From NCBI GenBank assembly GCA_937889655.1, contig CALBZG010000157.1:1-38769 (forward strand): DNA of 38,769 nucleotides. The letters are read 5' to 3'. The position numbers and the translations under genes are program-made. Below the pieces are notes generated by a model. It was not told the origin of the DNA and did not search any database. It was given only the letters and a program-made list of their open reading frames with translations. Source of the DNA: an uncultured Clostridia bacterium. Lineage in GTDB: Bacteria > Bacillota > Clostridia > Peptostreptococcales > Anaerovoracaceae. Shown here one piece after another: positions 31,330-38,769 of this stretch (position 1 is the stretch's first letter; each line of letters opens with the position of its first letter).

Positions 31330-31339
31330 GAGTTGCAGA

Positions 31340-32635
31340 ATGAAAGTATTGGTTGTAGGCAGCGGGGGAAGAGAACATGCGATCTGCTGGAAGCTGGCCC
31401 AAAGCCCTAACATAGTTAAATTGTATTGCGCCCCGGGCAATGGTGGGATCGAATCCATTGCGGAGTGCCTTCCGTTAAATGCAGAGGACGTGGAAGGCAT
31501 TTGCTCTGCAGCCAGGGAAAGGGAGATCGATCTGGTGGTCGTTGGCCCTGAGGTACCCTTGGCCATGGGACTTGTAGATGCGCTTTCTGCCTGCGGGATC
31601 AAAGCCTTCGGCCCGAACAAGAAATGCGCTCAACTGGAAGCCAGCAAATCCTTCACTAAAAGTTTTCTCTCGCGACACAACATCCCCACGGCGGGATATC
31701 GCGAATTCACAAAGAAAGAAGACCTGCTGAATGCAGTAGGGATATTTGGGTTTCCCATGGTTCTCAAAGCCGATGGTTTAGCGGCGGGCAAGGGAGTGGT
31801 CATTGCAGAGACCCCGGAAGAAGCCGTGAAGGCCATCGAGGATATGATGGGCGACCGGATTTTTGGCGCAGCGGGTGACAAAGTAGTCGTTGAGGAATAT
31901 CTTTCCGGGATCGAAGCCTCCATGCTTTGCTTTGTGGATGAACTCACGATCGTTCCTATGGAATCCGCTCAGGACTATAAACGAATTTTTGATGGAGATC
32001 TCGGACCCAATACGGGTGGGATGGGGAGTTATTCTCCAAGCCTTGTTTTTACAGAAGAGCTATCCGATAAGATCCGAACAGAAATACTGGAGCCGACCTT
32101 AAAAGGCTTTCAGCAGGACGGACTGGACTTCAAAGGGGTATTATTCGTAGGCCTGATGATCACGGATAAAGGCCCGAAGGTCATAGAATTCAACAACCGG
32201 TTCGGCGACCCGGAAACCCAGGCCGTGCTGCCGCGAATGGAATCGGATCTGCTGGACATATTCCTTGCTGTGACAGAAAACAGATTGAATGAAATCGATA
32301 TCAAATGGAGTGGGAAAAAGTCCATCTGTGTGGTTCTGGCTGCCGGAGGGTATCCGGGAACCTACGAAAAAGGCAAGAAGATAACCGGACTCGATGCTGT
32401 AGATGCAGATGTGATGATCTTCCATGCCGGAACTATTAAGAAAGCGGCAGAAAAGGATAGCCCGCCGGTTGGACAGGAAAACGGGATCCTGACAAATGGC
32501 GGAAGAGTCCTGGGGGTCGCGGTCACCGCAGATACTCTGGATGAAGCCAGAAAAAGAGCTTTCGAAAACGTATCCAGGATCTATTTCGACGGGATGCAAT
32601 ATCGGAAGGACATCGGCAAACTTGTCAATAAATAG
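31340..32635 (+). CDS. purD: Phosphoribosylamine-glycine ligase (GAR synthetase)
   Basis: 431-residue ATP-grasp ligase making GAR from phosphoribosylamine and glycine, the product of PurF. N-terminal VLVVGSGGREHAICWKL, the ATP-grasp part with MVLKADGLAAGKGV and the metal-binding EFNNRFGDPETQ. AGGAG 6 bases upstream sets the ATG at 31340; the frame open to 31250 lies within purH and is rejected. Last gene of the purine operon; no clear terminator follows in the 41-base gap. Confidence 0.96.
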   Translation: MKVLVVGSGGREHAICWKLAQSPNIVKLYCAPGNGGIESIAECLPLNAEDVEGICSAAREREIDLVVVGPEVPLAMGLVDALSACGIKAFGPNKKCAQLEASKSFTKSFLSRHNIPTAGYREFTKKEDLLNAVGIFGFPMVLKADGLAAGKGVVIAETPEEAVKAIEDMMGDRIFGAAGDKVVVEEYLSGIEASMLCFVDELTIVPMESAQDYKRIFDGDLGPNTGGMGSYSPSLVFTEELSDKIRTEILEPTLKGFQQDGLDFKGVLFVGLMITDKGPKVIEFNNRFGDPETQAVLPRMESDLLDIFLAVTENRLNEIDIKWSGKKSICVVLAAGGYPGTYEKGKKITGLDAVDADVMIFHAGTIKKAAEKDSPPVGQENGILTNGGRVLGVAVTADTLDEARKRAFENVSRIYFDGMQYRKDIGKLVNK

Positions 32636-32638
32636 GCT

Positions 32639-32667
32639 TTGACGAACTAAGGCTAAAGGAGTAAAAT
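32639..32667 (+). promoter_or_regulatory. Possible promoter of the cysteine desulfurase-thiI operon
   Basis: TTGACG (32639-32644), 17 bases, TAAAAT (32662-32667), good sigma-A match. The start would fall near 32674, three bases before the ATG, so transcripts from it would be almost leaderless and would not contain the AAAGGAG at 32655-32661. Either the promoter or the use of that ribosome site is doubtful. Confidence 0.4.
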
Positions 32668-32676
32668 ACTGTTTGT

Positions 32677-33843
32677 ATGTTTGTATATTTGGATAACAGC
32701 TCAACAACAAGACAGTATGACGCAGTAACTGAACTAATGTGCAGGTATATGAGCTTGGATTACGGTAATCCAAGCTCACTTCATCGTATGGGCATTGCTG
32801 CAGAAAAAGCTTTGAAAGAGGCCAGGAAACAGGTGTCTTCCGTTTTAGAAGCTAAAGATGAGGAAATCTTCTTCACCTCTGGCGGAACGGAAGCAGACAA
32901 CATGGCTATTTTTGGCGTTGCAAAAGCAAGACGGCGAAGAGGGAATAAAATCATCACCAGCGCGGTCGAACATCCAGCAGTGCTGGAATGTGTCAATAAG
33001 CTTGAAAAAGAAGGATTTATGGTTACACGACTGGGCGTGGACCGGGAAGGCCTCATCTCCCTGGAGGATTTGAGAAGAGAGCTGGATCAGAACACGATAC
33101 TGGTTTCGGTCATGCAGGTGAACAACGAAGTAGGAACCATACAACCCATCAGCGAAATCGTTGAAATAGTACAAAAATATAACAAAGAGAAAAGTACCGA
33201 CATTCTGGTCCATACCGATGCGGTCCAGGCTTTAGGCAAGATGGCCGTAAAGACTGGAGCTGATCTGATCAGTTTTTCCGGACATAAAATACACGGACCC
33301 AAAGGTGTCGGTGCATTATATATCAGAAAAGGGATCTTCATAGACCCATTGATATATGGAGGAGGACAGGAACGGGCTGTTCGCTCCGGAACTGAAAATG
33401 TTCCCGCAATAGCCGGATTCGGGCTTGCATGCAGGATAGCCCATGAGAACTTGAATACCAGAGCAGAGGCGATGGCCAAAGCCAGGGAACGACTCTCTTC
33501 GGCCATTAGGGCAAATATCAGTGAAGCGGCGGTAAACGGACCTCAAATGCCTCAAAGCGCCTGCTGCGGGATCCTGAATGTATCCTTCCCAGGAGCCAGA
33601 GGAGAAGTCTTGCTTCATACGCTGGAACAGGAGGGCATCTTTGTATCCACCGGTTCAGCCTGCTCCTCAAGACATAAAGGCGAAAGCCATGTTTTGAGGG
33701 CTATGGGACTTGCTTCAAAAATGATCGAAGGGACCATTCGATTCAGCTTTAATGAATTCATTACAGAACAGGAAATCGATTATGTCGCGGATAAATTGAC
33801 AGTTTCGGTATCAAAAATCAGGAAGCTTGGCAGCTTCAGATAG
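32677..33843 (+). CDS. Cysteine desulfurase (NifS/NifZ-like), sulfur donor for ThiI
   Basis: 388-residue PLP enzyme that takes sulfur from cysteine as an enzyme persulfide. PLP lysine K204 (FSGHKIHGPKG), sulfur-carrying C329 (STGSACSSR), FTSGGTEADNMA and VEHPAVLE motifs. Short active loop as in class II NifS-like members. It lies 14 bases before thiI, as Bacillus nifZ does, pointing to tRNA 4-thiouridine synthesis. AAAGGAG is 15 bases before the ATG, which is long. The codons for residues 25-33 contain a perfect 27-base palindrome (32751-32777). Confidence 0.94.
   Translation: MFVYLDNSSTTRQYDAVTELMCRYMSLDYGNPSSLHRMGIAAEKALKEARKQVSSVLEAKDEEIFFTSGGTEADNMAIFGVAKARRRRGNKIITSAVEHPAVLECVNKLEKEGFMVTRLGVDREGLISLEDLRRELDQNTILVSVMQVNNEVGTIQPISEIVEIVQKYNKEKSTDILVHTDAVQALGKMAVKTGADLISFSGHKIHGPKGVGALYIRKGIFIDPLIYGGGQERAVRSGTENVPAIAGFGLACRIAHENLNTRAEAMAKARERLSSAIRANISEAAVNGPQMPQSACCGILNVSFPGARGEVLLHTLEQEGIFVSTGSACSSRHKGESHVLRAMGLASKMIEGTIRFSFNEFITEQEIDYVADKLTVSVSKIRKLGSFR
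32751..32777. repeat. Perfect 13+1+13 palindrome inside the cysteine desulfurase gene
   Basis: GAGCTTGGATTAC (32751-32763), central G, and the exact complement (32765-32777). It lies about 75 bases into the gene and encodes the conserved SLDYGNPSSL segment, so the palindrome depends on particular synonymous codons. RNA would form a stable hairpin. Confidence 0.9.
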
Positions 33844-33857
33844 ATTGGGTAAAAAAA

Positions 33858-35048
33858 ATGAATGAAAAAAATATATTGATCGTACGCTGCGGTGAAGTAG
33901 CCTTGAAGGGCATGAATAAACCTTATTTTGAGCGGATGCTGGTGGAAAAAATTCGGCTGCAAATCAAGAAGCATCAAAAAGATGAACCGATTGAAGTCAA
34001 ACGGCAGGAGGGCCTTATTTTTGTTCGTGTACCGAAGGAATATGACATCGATGGTATCGTAAAGGAAATATCGAAAGTTTTTGGCGTTGCATCCATCAGT
34101 CCAGCGGTGGAGACAGAACCGGAAATGGATGGGATCGGAGAAGCTGCCGTGGCTTACATGCTGGAACTCATCGAGAGGAAAGGCATCAAGACATTCAAGG
34201 TGGACGCAAAAAGAGCAGATAAAAGATTCCCTGTCACATCCCCGGAAATAGCCAGAACCATCGGTGCGAAAATACTCATCGGATGCAAGGTCCTGAAGGT
34301 CGATGTGCACCATCCGGACTGTTTACTTTTTGTGGATGTCAGAAGCGACCGGGCATATATTTACGAACAGAAGGTATCAGGCTTCGGCGGTTTGCCCCTG
34401 GGCACCAATGGCAAAGGCCTGGTGTTGCTATCGGGTGGCATCGATTCGCCGGTGGCCGCCTTTATGATGGCTAAACGAGGGATGACCATCGAGGCTGTCC
34501 ACTTTCACAGCTATCCCTATACGTCGGAAAGAGCCCAGGAAAAGGTCATGGATCTTGCCGGGATCATTTCTCAATATTGCGGCAAATTTAAATTGCATTG
34601 CCTGAATCTATTACCGGCCCAGGAAGCCATCGTTCAAAAATGCATGGAAGAAGATACGACGATCCTCGTAAGAAGGTTTATGATGAGGATCGCAGAAAAA
34701 ATTGCATTGGAAACCGGATGCCAGTTCTTGATCACCGGTGAAAACCTTGGGCAGGTGGCCAGCCAGACTGCTGATGCTCTGGTAGTTACAAATGCCTCGG
34801 TGGCGATGCCTGTTATGAGACCGCTGATCGCCTTTGATAAAATCGATATCATCGATAAGGCGAAAGAAATCGGGACCTTTGAAAAATCCATAGAGCCATA
34901 TGAGGATTGCTGCACGGTATTTCTGCCGAAGCATCCTTCCACAAAACCAAAGCTGGATAAAATAATGGAGTGGGAAAAAGAACTGGATATCGAGGGGTTG
35001 GTGGCAGAAGTCATGAATAGCCGGCAGATAATTGAGATACAACCTTAG
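33858..35048 (+). CDS. thiI: tRNA 4-thiouridine sulfurtransferase ThiI
   Basis: 396-residue enzyme that activates U8 of tRNA with ATP and transfers sulfur. N-terminal ferredoxin-like and THUMP domains (about 1-165) bind tRNA; the PP-loop SGGIDSPVA is at 192-200, and FLITGENLGQVASQT follows. The rhodanese domain of E. coli ThiI is absent, as usual in Firmicutes, where the partner NifS-like enzyme gives the sulfur directly. EDCCTVF near the end supplies candidate cysteines. No ideal ribosome site is seen (GGGTAAAAAAAATG context), consistent with coupling to the gene 14 bases upstream. Confidence 0.95.
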   Translation: MNEKNILIVRCGEVALKGMNKPYFERMLVEKIRLQIKKHQKDEPIEVKRQEGLIFVRVPKEYDIDGIVKEISKVFGVASISPAVETEPEMDGIGEAAVAYMLELIERKGIKTFKVDAKRADKRFPVTSPEIARTIGAKILIGCKVLKVDVHHPDCLLFVDVRSDRAYIYEQKVSGFGGLPLGTNGKGLVLLSGGIDSPVAAFMMAKRGMTIEAVHFHSYPYTSERAQEKVMDLAGIISQYCGKFKLHCLNLLPAQEAIVQKCMEEDTTILVRRFMMRIAEKIALETGCQFLITGENLGQVASQTADALVVTNASVAMPVMRPLIAFDKIDIIDKAKEIGTFEKSIEPYEDCCTVFLPKHPSTKPKLDKIMEWEKELDIEGLVAEVMNSRQIIEIQP

Positions 35049-35171
35049 TCAGAAAATTTAGTTAATACAGGGCGAAAACGTGCCGTGTTTCAACAAAAAA
35101 ACATTGAAATTTCAATCCAAAATCAATCTAACAACTATTTTCTTTTTTCTTGAAATAAAATGAAAAATCCC

Positions 35172-35201
35172 TTGCTTTTATACTCAGTCTAATGGTAGTA
35201 T
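35172..35201 (+). promoter_or_regulatory. Candidate promoter of the bcd-etfBA operon
   Basis: TTGCTT (35172-35177), 18 bases, TAGTAT (35196-35201) preceded by TGG (extended -10). The start would be near 35208, about 100 bases before the dehydrogenase ATG. Confidence 0.55.
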
Positions 35202-35223
35202 AGGTGGGTATGGTTAATATTTT

Positions 35224-35243
35224 AACGTTATCTGGATAACGTT
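35224..35243. promoter_or_regulatory. Palindromic operator candidate before bcd-etfBA
   Basis: AACGTTATC (35224-35232), TG, GATAACGTT (35235-35243): a perfect 9+2+9 palindrome just downstream of the predicted transcription start, where a repressor could block elongation. It does not match the Rex or LexA consensus; the cognate regulator is unknown. Confidence 0.6.
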
Positions 35244-35311
35244 TATTGCTATGCCAGGATAGTGTAGTGACTGTCAAAAAAAGTTTATTAATCGCATAAG
35301 GAGGCGTACAA

Positions 35312-36457
35312 ATGAATTTTCAACATACGAAGGAGCAACAATTCGTAAGACAAATGGTAAGAGAATTTGCCGTTAACGAAGTAGAGCCTATCGCAGCGGA
35401 AATCGACAAAGAACACAAATTTCCAGTCGAGAATGTCCAGAAGATGGGCCGTTACGGCCTGATGGGTGTTCCTTTTCCAAAAGAGTACGGCGGCGCAGGG
35501 GGCGACCACATCTCATATGCTATCACAGTTGAAGAGCTTTCAAGAGTTTGTGGATCAACAGGCGTAATCTGTTCCGCACATACTTCTCTTTGCTGCTGGC
35601 CGATCTTCAACTGGGGCACAGAAGAACAGAAGCACAAATATCTGCCGGATCTTTTGTCAGGTAAGAAACTGGGTGCATACGGGCTGACCGAGCCAAATGC
35701 CGGAACTGATGCCGGCGGACAACAGACAAGAGCGGAAGACGGTGGAGATTGCTGGATCCTCAACGGAGCAAAGGTTTTCATCACCAACGGCGGATACGCC
35801 GATACCTTTGTAACCATGGCTATGACTGATAAAAAGCTGGGCACCAGAGGCGGTATCTCTGCATTCATCATTGAGAAAAATGATCCGGGATTTACTATCG
35901 GAAAGACAGAAGATAAAATGGGCATCTGTGCATCATCCACTACAGAACTGATATTCCAGAACTGCAGGATCCCGAAGAACAGACTGCTGGGGCAGGTCGG
36001 TGAGGGCTTCAAAGTTGCCATGACAACACTGGATGGCGGCCGAATCGGAATCGCTTCCCAGGCTTTGGGAATTGCCCAGGGTGCATTTGATGTAACGGTG
36101 GAATATATGAAAGCCAGAAAGCAATTTGGCAAAAAGCTTTCCCAGATGCAGGCTCTTCAGTTTGAGATGGCAGAAATGAAAACAAGGATCGAAGCTGCAA
36201 GACTTTTGATCTACAAAGCTGCAGATATGAAGGACAAGCATTTGAAATATGGCCCTTACTCTGCAATGGCTAAGTTATATGCTGCAGAAACAGCAATGTA
36301 TGTGACGACAAAATGCGTTCAATTCCATGGTGGCTATGGCTATACAAAGGATTATCCGGTAGAACGCATGATGAGAGACGCAAAGATCACTGAAATCTAT
36401 GAAGGTACTTCAGAAGTACAGAAGATCGTTATCGCAGCAGATATATTTGGCAAATAG
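35312..36457 (+). CDS. Short-chain (butyryl-CoA type) acyl-CoA dehydrogenase
   Basis: 381-residue FAD enzyme of the acyl-CoA dehydrogenase family. Signature GLTEPNAGTDAG, the FAD-binding FHGGYGYTKDYPVERMMRD, and the catalytic base E364 in EIYEGTSEVQ at the position used by short-chain members. AGGAGG precedes the ATG. It heads an operon with EtfB and a ferredoxin-bearing EtfA. In anaerobes such sets reduce crotonyl-CoA or another enoyl-CoA with NADH while also reducing ferredoxin (electron bifurcation). Butyryl-CoA is the likeliest product, but aryl or other acyl substrates, as in caffeyl-CoA reductase, cannot be excluded. Confidence 0.92.
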   Translation: MNFQHTKEQQFVRQMVREFAVNEVEPIAAEIDKEHKFPVENVQKMGRYGLMGVPFPKEYGGAGGDHISYAITVEELSRVCGSTGVICSAHTSLCCWPIFNWGTEEQKHKYLPDLLSGKKLGAYGLTEPNAGTDAGGQQTRAEDGGDCWILNGAKVFITNGGYADTFVTMAMTDKKLGTRGGISAFIIEKNDPGFTIGKTEDKMGICASSTTELIFQNCRIPKNRLLGQVGEGFKVAMTTLDGGRIGIASQALGIAQGAFDVTVEYMKARKQFGKKLSQMQALQFEMAEMKTRIEAARLLIYKAADMKDKHLKYGPYSAMAKLYAAETAMYVTTKCVQFHGGYGYTKDYPVERMMRDAKITEIYEGTSEVQKIVIAADIFGK

Positions 36458-36475
36458 AGAAAGGAGGAGACAGAT

Positions 36476-37279
36476 ATGGCACTTAAAGTTATAGTTTGCG
36501 CAAAACAGGTTCCTGATACAAACGTGATCAAAACCGATCCTAAAACCGGCACACTGATCAGAGAAGGCGTACCAAGCATTTTGAACCATGATGATTCTAA
36601 CGCTTTGGAAGAGGCGCTAAAATTAAAAGATAAATATCCAGACACTCACATAACCGTCGTTACGATGGGACCTCCTCAGGCAAAAGATATGCTGGTTGAA
36701 TGTCTTGCCAAAGGAGCGGACGAAGCGGTCCTTGCCTCCGATAGAGCTCTTGGAGGCTCCGATACTTGGGCTACATCCAATGCTGTTGCTGCAGCCATCA
36801 AGAAAATTGGCGACTATGATATCATTTTTGCAGGACGTCAGGCTATCGACGGGGACACGGCACAGGTGGGTCCGCAGATCGCTGAAAAGCTCGGGATCCC
36901 GCAGGTCACTTATGTGAAGGAATTCGAAATATCCAAAGATATGAAGACTATAACCGTCAAGAGAGCCCTTGAAGATGGTTATGAAATCATTAAAATCAAG
37001 ACTCCTTGCATGCTGACTGCGATCAAAGAACTCAATACTCCTAGATACATGCATGTTGCCGGCATCTATGACGGATGCAAAGCGACTATTCCTACATGGG
37101 GCGCCAAGGATCTGAAAGTGGATCCGGACAAGGAAGTAGGACTGGAAGCATCTCCAACGAACATTTTCAGGTCCTTCACCCCTGCGCCGAGAGGCAAAGG
37201 AATGACCATCGAAGGTGACACCGATAATGAAACAGCAAAGAAGCTCTTGATCAACCTCAAGGGCATCCATATAATCTAG
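36476..37279 (+). CDS. etfB: Electron transfer flavoprotein, beta subunit
   Basis: 267-residue EtfB. The N-terminus VIVCAKQVPDTNVIKTDP and the nucleotide-binding loop AGRQAIDGDTAQVGPQ are typical; the latter is the form seen in EtfB of bifurcating complexes, where it holds the second FAD near NAD. GGAGG precedes the ATG. 18 bases after the dehydrogenase and 18 before etfA, so the three are one operon and one complex. Confidence 0.94.
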   Translation: MALKVIVCAKQVPDTNVIKTDPKTGTLIREGVPSILNHDDSNALEEALKLKDKYPDTHITVVTMGPPQAKDMLVECLAKGADEAVLASDRALGGSDTWATSNAVAAAIKKIGDYDIIFAGRQAIDGDTAQVGPQIAEKLGIPQVTYVKEFEISKDMKTITVKRALEDGYEIIKIKTPCMLTAIKELNTPRYMHVAGIYDGCKATIPTWGAKDLKVDPDKEVGLEASPTNIFRSFTPAPRGKGMTIEGDTDNETAKKLLINLKGIHII

Positions 37280-37297
37280 GGAAGGAAGGAGCAAGAC

Positions 37298-38653
37298 ATG
37301 GCAATTCGAGTAATAAATGAGAAATGTAAAGGCTGCAAGCTCTGCGTCAAAGCCTGCCCATTCGAAGCAATCGAAATGGTCGGAAAGTTAGCAGTCATCA
37401 ATGACAAATGCACAGCCTGCAATCAGTGTATCGCAGCTTGTAAATTCAACGCAATCGAAAAGACAGAGGACGCGGGTGTTGTAGACCTTAGCTCATATAA
37501 AAATGTATGGGTATTTGCGGAGCAGAGAAACGGCAAACTGATGAACGTTGCTCTTGAATTGATCGGAGAAGGTTACAGACTGTCCCGTGAGATCAGTTCT
37601 GAGAGCAAAGTATGCGCAGTTCTTGTTGGACATGAGATCGATCATCTTGTAGAAGAATGCTACGCTTATGGCGCAGACATCGTTTACCTCATTCAGGATA
37701 AGCTTTTAAAGAATTACACCACTGATGGATATACAAAGGTCATTACGGACGCTGTCAGAGCATTCAAACCGGAGATCATGATTTTCGGAGCTACCCATAT
37801 CGGAAGAGATTTGGCGCCGAGAGTCGCAGCCAGAGTGGATGCAGGTCTGACTGCAGACTGCACGAGGCTTGACGTTGACATCAAGAGCTATATTGCTTAT
37901 GCAAAGAAGAATACAACCCTCGATACTTCAACTTTGGATCCTAACGACTCAAACAAACAGCTTAAAATGACCCGTCCTGCTTTCGGAGGAAACCTCATGG
38001 CGACCATCATCAGCCCAAGGACAAGACCTCAGATGGCTACAGTAAGACCTGGCGTTATGCAGAAGAGAGACAAACATGCTGGTGCGAAAGGTCAGTTGAT
38101 CGCGATCAAACCTGTTATCTCTGAATCCGATATCAGAACTCAGATCGTTGAAATCGTTAAATCGGCAAAAGAGATCGTTAGCCTGACAGATGCAACGATC
38201 ATCTGCTCCGGCGGCCGTGGTCTTGGTGATGCCAGCGGCTTTGAGCTCATCAAACAGTTTGCTGACAAAGTGGGCGGCGTTGTAGGCGCATCCCGTGCTG
38301 CCGTGGATTCCGGCTGGATCGACCACGCAAATCAGGTGGGCCAGACAGGAACAACGGTTAAGCCGAACATCTACTTTGCTTGCGGAATTTCTGGCGCTAT
38401 CCAGCATCTTGCCGGGATGCAGACTTCCGATGTCATCGTTGCGATCAATAAAGATCCTGAAGCTCCGATCTTCGAAGTAGCCAACTACGGTATCGTCGGC
38501 GATCTTTACAAGGTTATTCCTGAAATCATTAAAGAATGGGATAATGCTGAAGAGCTGTACGACAACTGGAGCAGGGCAGAGGAAGAGAAAAAGGCAAAAG
38601 AAGCAGAAGCAGCAGCTGCTGAAGCTCTTGAAGCGGAAGCTGCATATAAATAA
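37298..38653 (+). CDS. etfA: Electron transfer flavoprotein, alpha subunit with N-terminal two-cluster ferredoxin domain
   Basis: 451-residue EtfA, about 100 longer than the usual 330-350. Residues 1-60 form a 2[4Fe-4S] ferredoxin domain with C10-C13-C16-C20 and C38-C41-C44-C48. EtfA proper follows (about 68-425), with the FAD-binding SGGRGLGDASGFELI, GASRAAVDSGWIDHANQVGQTGT and GISGAIQHLAGM motifs. The last 25 residues are an Ala/Glu/Lys-rich tail. This layout matches CarE of Acetobacterium caffeyl-CoA reductase and related EtfA proteins, where the clusters probably carry electrons to or from ferredoxin. Ends before a hairpin terminator. Confidence 0.95.
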   Translation: MAIRVINEKCKGCKLCVKACPFEAIEMVGKLAVINDKCTACNQCIAACKFNAIEKTEDAGVVDLSSYKNVWVFAEQRNGKLMNVALELIGEGYRLSREISSESKVCAVLVGHEIDHLVEECYAYGADIVYLIQDKLLKNYTTDGYTKVITDAVRAFKPEIMIFGATHIGRDLAPRVAARVDAGLTADCTRLDVDIKSYIAYAKKNTTLDTSTLDPNDSNKQLKMTRPAFGGNLMATIISPRTRPQMATVRPGVMQKRDKHAGAKGQLIAIKPVISESDIRTQIVEIVKSAKEIVSLTDATIICSGGRGLGDASGFELIKQFADKVGGVVGASRAAVDSGWIDHANQVGQTGTTVKPNIYFACGISGAIQHLAGMQTSDVIVAINKDPEAPIFEVANYGIVGDLYKVIPEIIKEWDNAEELYDNWSRAEEEKKAKEAEAAAAEALEAEAAYK

Positions 38654-38744
38654 AATATAAACAATAAAAATGCCATTCGATGCTCGGACGAAGCCTGACC
38701 AAGGACGGCAGGCTATCATAGAGTTAAAGGTTCTGTATAATAAA

Positions 38745-38769
38745 AAACTGGAGGTTAACCCTCCAGTTT
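38745..38769 (+). terminator. Terminator after etfA, at the window end
   Basis: AAACTGGAGG (38745-38754) pairs with CCTCCAGTTT (38760-38769), ten pairs, loop TTAAC. The T-run is cut by the window edge. A weaker stem AGCCTG/CAGGCT (38692-38697 with 38709-38714) lies before it; no gene was seen in the 116 bases after etfA. Confidence 0.8.

Noticed and set aside
35069..35091. Terminator after thiI (ACAGGGC with GCCGTGT)
   Set aside because: The stem is short with a G-G mismatch and only three Ts follow; not convincing.
35103..35116. ATTGAAATTTCAAT palindrome as operator
   Set aside because: Short AT-rich palindrome upstream of the promoter; likely by chance in this AT-rich spacer.
1..38769. 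tRNA, rRNA, IS element or prophage
   Set aside because: No cloverleaf, rRNA segment, transposase, integrase or flanking repeats were seen in any gap.

Overview
The window looks like a chromosomal segment of an anaerobic, low-to-mid GC Gram-positive bacterium of class Clostridia. The evidence is the infC-rpmI-rplT operon with a non-ATG start, RNase Y, a ThiI without a rhodanese domain, a LexA with a Gram-positive SOS box, and an acyl-CoA dehydrogenase/EtfB/EtfA set whose EtfA carries two ferredoxin-type clusters. A member of the amino-acid-fermenting, butyrate-forming lineages (for example Clostridiales Family XIII/Anaerovoracaceae) is a guess. There are no rRNA or tRNA genes, insertion sequences, prophage or CRISPR arrays; this is a dense core chromosome with one catabolic island at the left.

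Left part (1-8760): a secreted amidase, a LysO-type lysine exporter encoded as two overlapping ORFs, a MoxR ATPase with its VWA partner, and a PAS-sigma54 activator. The activator stands before a perfect 17+1+17 palindrome (likely enhancer), a terminator and an excellent -24/-12 promoter (GG-N10-GC). That promoter drives a CoA-acylating aldehyde dehydrogenase and a Toa-like class III aminotransferase. Together they suggest a regulated route from an omega-amino compound through an aldehyde to an acyl-CoA; the substrate is not visible.

Housekeeping part (8797-18424): on the minus strand lexA (SOS box over its -35) and bL25; on the plus strand infC (ATT start, behind an attenuator)-rpmI-rplT, a lipoprotein combining FKBP and trigger-factor-like parts, nrdR-cmk-DUF1015, radC, a MinD-like ATPase lacking the usual membrane-targeting tail, and RNase Y.

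Metal unit (18428-21199): a consensus promoter, a yybP-ykoY (Mn2+) riboswitch, an overlapping terminator and a P-type cation ATPase, most likely a manganese exporter.

Purine unit (21290-32635): PurBox-like motifs, then purL (single large chain)-purE-purC-purM-purN-purF-purH-purD, covering most steps from PRPP to IMP; purB and purK are not here. The PurF keeps its PRPP loop and Fe-S cysteines but has lost the N-terminal catalytic cysteine and, by eye, the other glutaminase residues. This is the most unusual protein in the window.

Right part (32639-38769): a NifS-like cysteine desulfurase with thiI (tRNA 4-thiouridine), then a palindromic operator and the bcd-etfB-etfA electron-transfer operon, closed by a terminator at the window end.
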